The translations under genes and the position numbers were made by a program. Below, one piece after another: positions 5,558 through 7,283 of a stretch of DNA of 7,283 nucleotides. How positions within the stretch are numbered: the stretch's first letter is position 1; every line of letters starts with the position of its first letter. The stretch covers positions 1-7,283 of the forward strand of contig DUUE01000245.1 in assembly GCA_012841735.1 (NCBI GenBank), given 5' to 3'. The notes under the pieces were generated by a model that was given only the letters and a program-made list of their open reading frames with translations, made no database searches and was not told the DNA's origin. Source of the DNA: Bacillota bacterium (lineage in GTDB: Bacteria > Bacillota > Dethiobacteria > Dethiobacterales > Dethiobacteraceae).

Positions 5558-6208
5558 ATGGCGAAAATTCTGATTATTGAAGATGAAGAACCTATTAGGG
5601 AATTAATCAAATTAAACCTGGAAATGTCCGGGTATGAAACTTTGGCAGCTGCAGACGGCCAAGAAGGCCTTGCTTTCATCGACAGCAAAACCATTGATTT
5701 AATCATTTTAGACATTATGCTTCCCAAGCTGGATGGATACGAACTTATGACCACAATTATCAGGAAAAACATCCCCACCATCATGCTGACAGCTAAAGAC
5801 AGCTTGATGGATAAAGTTAAAGGTTTGGAGATGGGAGCAGATGACTACATAACAAAGCCTTTTGAAGCAATTGAATTGTTGGCACGTGTTAAATCTGTTT
5901 TAAGAAGAACGGGTAAAGAAAGAGCAAGCATTGTTTTTGACGATATAGAGATTTTTATAGATCAACGCAAAATTTTAAAGGGCGGTATAGAAGTAGAGCT
6001 GACTTATAAAGAATTTAGTTTGCTGCAAATTCTGGCTGAAAATAAGGGCGTTGCCATGTCCAGGGAAAAACTTTTGGAGATCGTATGGGGCTACGACTTT
6101 CAAGGCAATACAAGAACTGTTGATATGCATATCCAAAGAATTAGAAATAAATTGGGTACAGATAGAATTAAGACCATCTACAAAGTAGGCTACCGCCTGG
6201 AGGCTTAG
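5558..6208 (+). CDS. OmpR/PhoB-family response regulator
   Basis: A 216-residue cytoplasmic regulator, normal length for the family. The receiver domain (about 1-115) has the acidic pair E8/D9, phosphoacceptor D52 in LIILDIMLPKLDGYE, the switch T78 in MLTAKD and K100 in ITKPF, so it should be phosphorylatable. The C-terminal winged-helix domain (about 123-214) shows ELTYKEFSLLQIL, the REKLLEIVWGYD segment, the recognition-helix region RTVDMHIQRIRNKLG and the terminal wing IYKVGYRLEA. GGAGTGA (5544-5550) supports the ATG. It forms an operon with the kinase 4 bases downstream, which presumably phosphorylates it. The divergent lipoprotein gene is a plausible target. Specific subfamily and signal cannot be named. 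Confidence 0.95.
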   Translation: MAKILIIEDEEPIRELIKLNLEMSGYETLAAADGQEGLAFIDSKTIDLIILDIMLPKLDGYELMTTIIRKNIPTIMLTAKDSLMDKVKGLEMGADDYITKPFEAIELLARVKSVLRRTGKERASIVFDDIEIFIDQRKILKGGIEVELTYKEFSLLQILAENKGVAMSREKLLEIVWGYDFQGNTRTVDMHIQRIRNKLGTDRIKTIYKVGYRLEA

Positions 6209-6212
6209 CAGC

Positions 6213-7283
6213 ATGAAATTTGGTTGGAAAATATTTTTTTTGTGCATAGGGATCTATATCATTTCTTTAACTATAACAGGCGTAGTAGTTACTGAAAGCA
6301 CCTATAACAGCCTGCTGAAAAAAGAAGTCGCACGTGCAGTGGAAGAAGAAAGCAATCTGCATTCAACTTTGCTTTTGTATTTACGCAATAACCAGCGTAT
6401 TGTGCGGGAAAAAGTTGAAGTGAGAAATTATAGTAAAAGCATTGTGGATACTGTGAAAACTGACGGTAATTATCTGGAAATTTATGATGACAAGTTAAGT
6501 CTTTTGGCAACCAATGCACCCAGAACCTGGTTTTTTCCTCACCAGGAACTGGAAGTAGCACTGCAGGGGCAAAAAAACTTTGTTCTCAGGCAGGATGAAG
6601 AAGGATTTTACTTATTTGTATCCAACGTCCTGAAATTGGAAGAAGAAAAAATTGTCCTCTCTTTGATTAAAAATATAACTCATGTCATCAACCACCGGCG
6701 GGAACAGTATTTGTTTTTTCTCCGCACCGGCCTTATTGGCCTGGGTTTTGTGGCAGTCATCACCTGGTTTTTAAGCGCGCTGCTTTTAAAACCTTTGTGG
6801 GATTTAAGCCTGGCTGCCCAAAAAATTGCCTCCGGTGATATCACCGTCAGAACCAATATTAAAAGAAAGGATGAAGTAGGGCTTTTGGCCACGCAGTTTG
6901 ATCTGATGGCCGATAATATAGAACAGAAAATAACCCAGCTAGAAGAAGAAGGGCAACGGCAGCAGCGCTTCATTGACAACTTGACACATGAACTGCGCAC
7001 ACCGCTTACCTCCATCATTGGTTATGCCGATTACTTACAAAAAGCCGCATACAACCCGGATGTGTTAAAAAAAGGCTTGAGCTATATTTATGCGGAAGGA
7101 AAACGCTTGCTTAATGTTTCCAAAACTCTAACCAATATGATTCTGATCAGGGAAAAACCTTTGCGGCTGCAAAAAGAAGTTGTCATGCCCCTTTTGCATG
7201 AAGTAAAAAACATTATGAAAATCAAAGCGGAAAAAAATGAAATAGTTCTAGAAATTGTCGGCCAAGATGCTACGCTTAATCTA
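6213..7283 (+). CDS. Membrane sensor histidine kinase, 3'-truncated by the window edge
   Basis: The frame is open from ATG 6213 to the end of the window (357 codons). GGAGG (6199-6203), inside the end of the regulator gene, sits 9 bases before the ATG. A transmembrane helix (about 7-27), an extracytoplasmic sensor region of about 140 residues (28-165) and a second helix (about 168-192) are followed by a HAMP linker (about 193-245, with LLKPLWDLSLAAQKIASGD) and a HisKA domain. The H-box contains HELRTPLTSIIGY with the phosphoacceptor His259. The ATP-binding domain starts near 325, but its N, G1 and G2 boxes lie beyond the edge. It is the cognate kinase of the upstream regulator by operon position. 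The sensor region shows no motif I recognise, so the signal is unknown; the neighbouring lipoprotein hints at an envelope-related role. Confidence 0.93.
   Translation, partial: MKFGWKIFFLCIGIYIISLTITGVVVTESTYNSLLKKEVARAVEEESNLHSTLLLYLRNNQRIVREKVEVRNYSKSIVDTVKTDGNYLEIYDDKLSLLATNAPRTWFFPHQELEVALQGQKNFVLRQDEEGFYLFVSNVLKLEEEKIVLSLIKNITHVINHRREQYLFFLRTGLIGLGFVAVITWFLSALLLKPLWDLSLAAQKIASGDITVRTNIKRKDEVGLLATQFDLMADNIEQKITQLEEEGQRQQRFIDNLTHELRTPLTSIIGYADYLQKAAYNPDVLKKGLSYIYAEGKRLLNVSKTLTNMILIREKPLRLQKEVVMPLLHEVKNIMKIKAEKNEIVLEIVGQDATLNL

Overview
The window looks like a chromosomal segment of a spore-forming Clostridia-like Firmicute, perhaps of the Peptococcaceae type; genus is not assignable from sequence alone. 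The basis is a type III glutamine synthetase of the clostridial kind, a two-repeat DUF3231 protein (a family I know mainly from endospore formers), SigmaA-type promoters, AGGA/GGAGG ribosome binding sites and U-tract terminators. No rRNA, tRNA, CRISPR array, transposon or phage gene is visible.

Region 1 (1-2340, + strand) is a glutamine synthetase transcription unit. A near-perfect SigmaA promoter (63-91) is followed by a strong intrinsic terminator (107-149) placed before the ribosome binding site of glnN (159-2264), so glnN appears to be controlled by transcription attenuation. A small hairpin with hexaloop AAAGGT (102-117) overlaps the 5' arm of the terminator and could act as an antiterminator. 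A weaker upstream hairpin (69-86) can present the same loop. Together they resemble the dual-hexaloop targets of ANTAR-family RNA-binding regulators that control nitrogen genes. However, the upstream hairpin overlaps the promoter, so the two readings conflict. A long stem-loop (2278-2335) ends glnN.

Region 2 (2375-3489, - strand) holds a DUF3231 gene split into two overlapping frames (3049-3339 and 2375-3049). Comparing its two internal repeats places a single-base lesion near 3062-3068. It has its own promoter (3369-3397) and is insulated from the next gene by a minus-strand terminator (3454-3489).

Region 3 (3558-5345, - strand) encodes a 595-residue secreted lipoprotein of unrecognised function, with a possible beta-propeller-like N-terminal half. 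It is transcribed divergently from region 4.

Region 4 (5558-7283, + strand) is a two-component system: an OmpR/PhoB-type response regulator and, 4 bases downstream, a membrane histidine kinase that runs off the window after its phosphoacceptor region. The shared 212-base divergent intergenic region is the natural place for the regulator to control itself and the lipoprotein, but no operator can be assigned with confidence.
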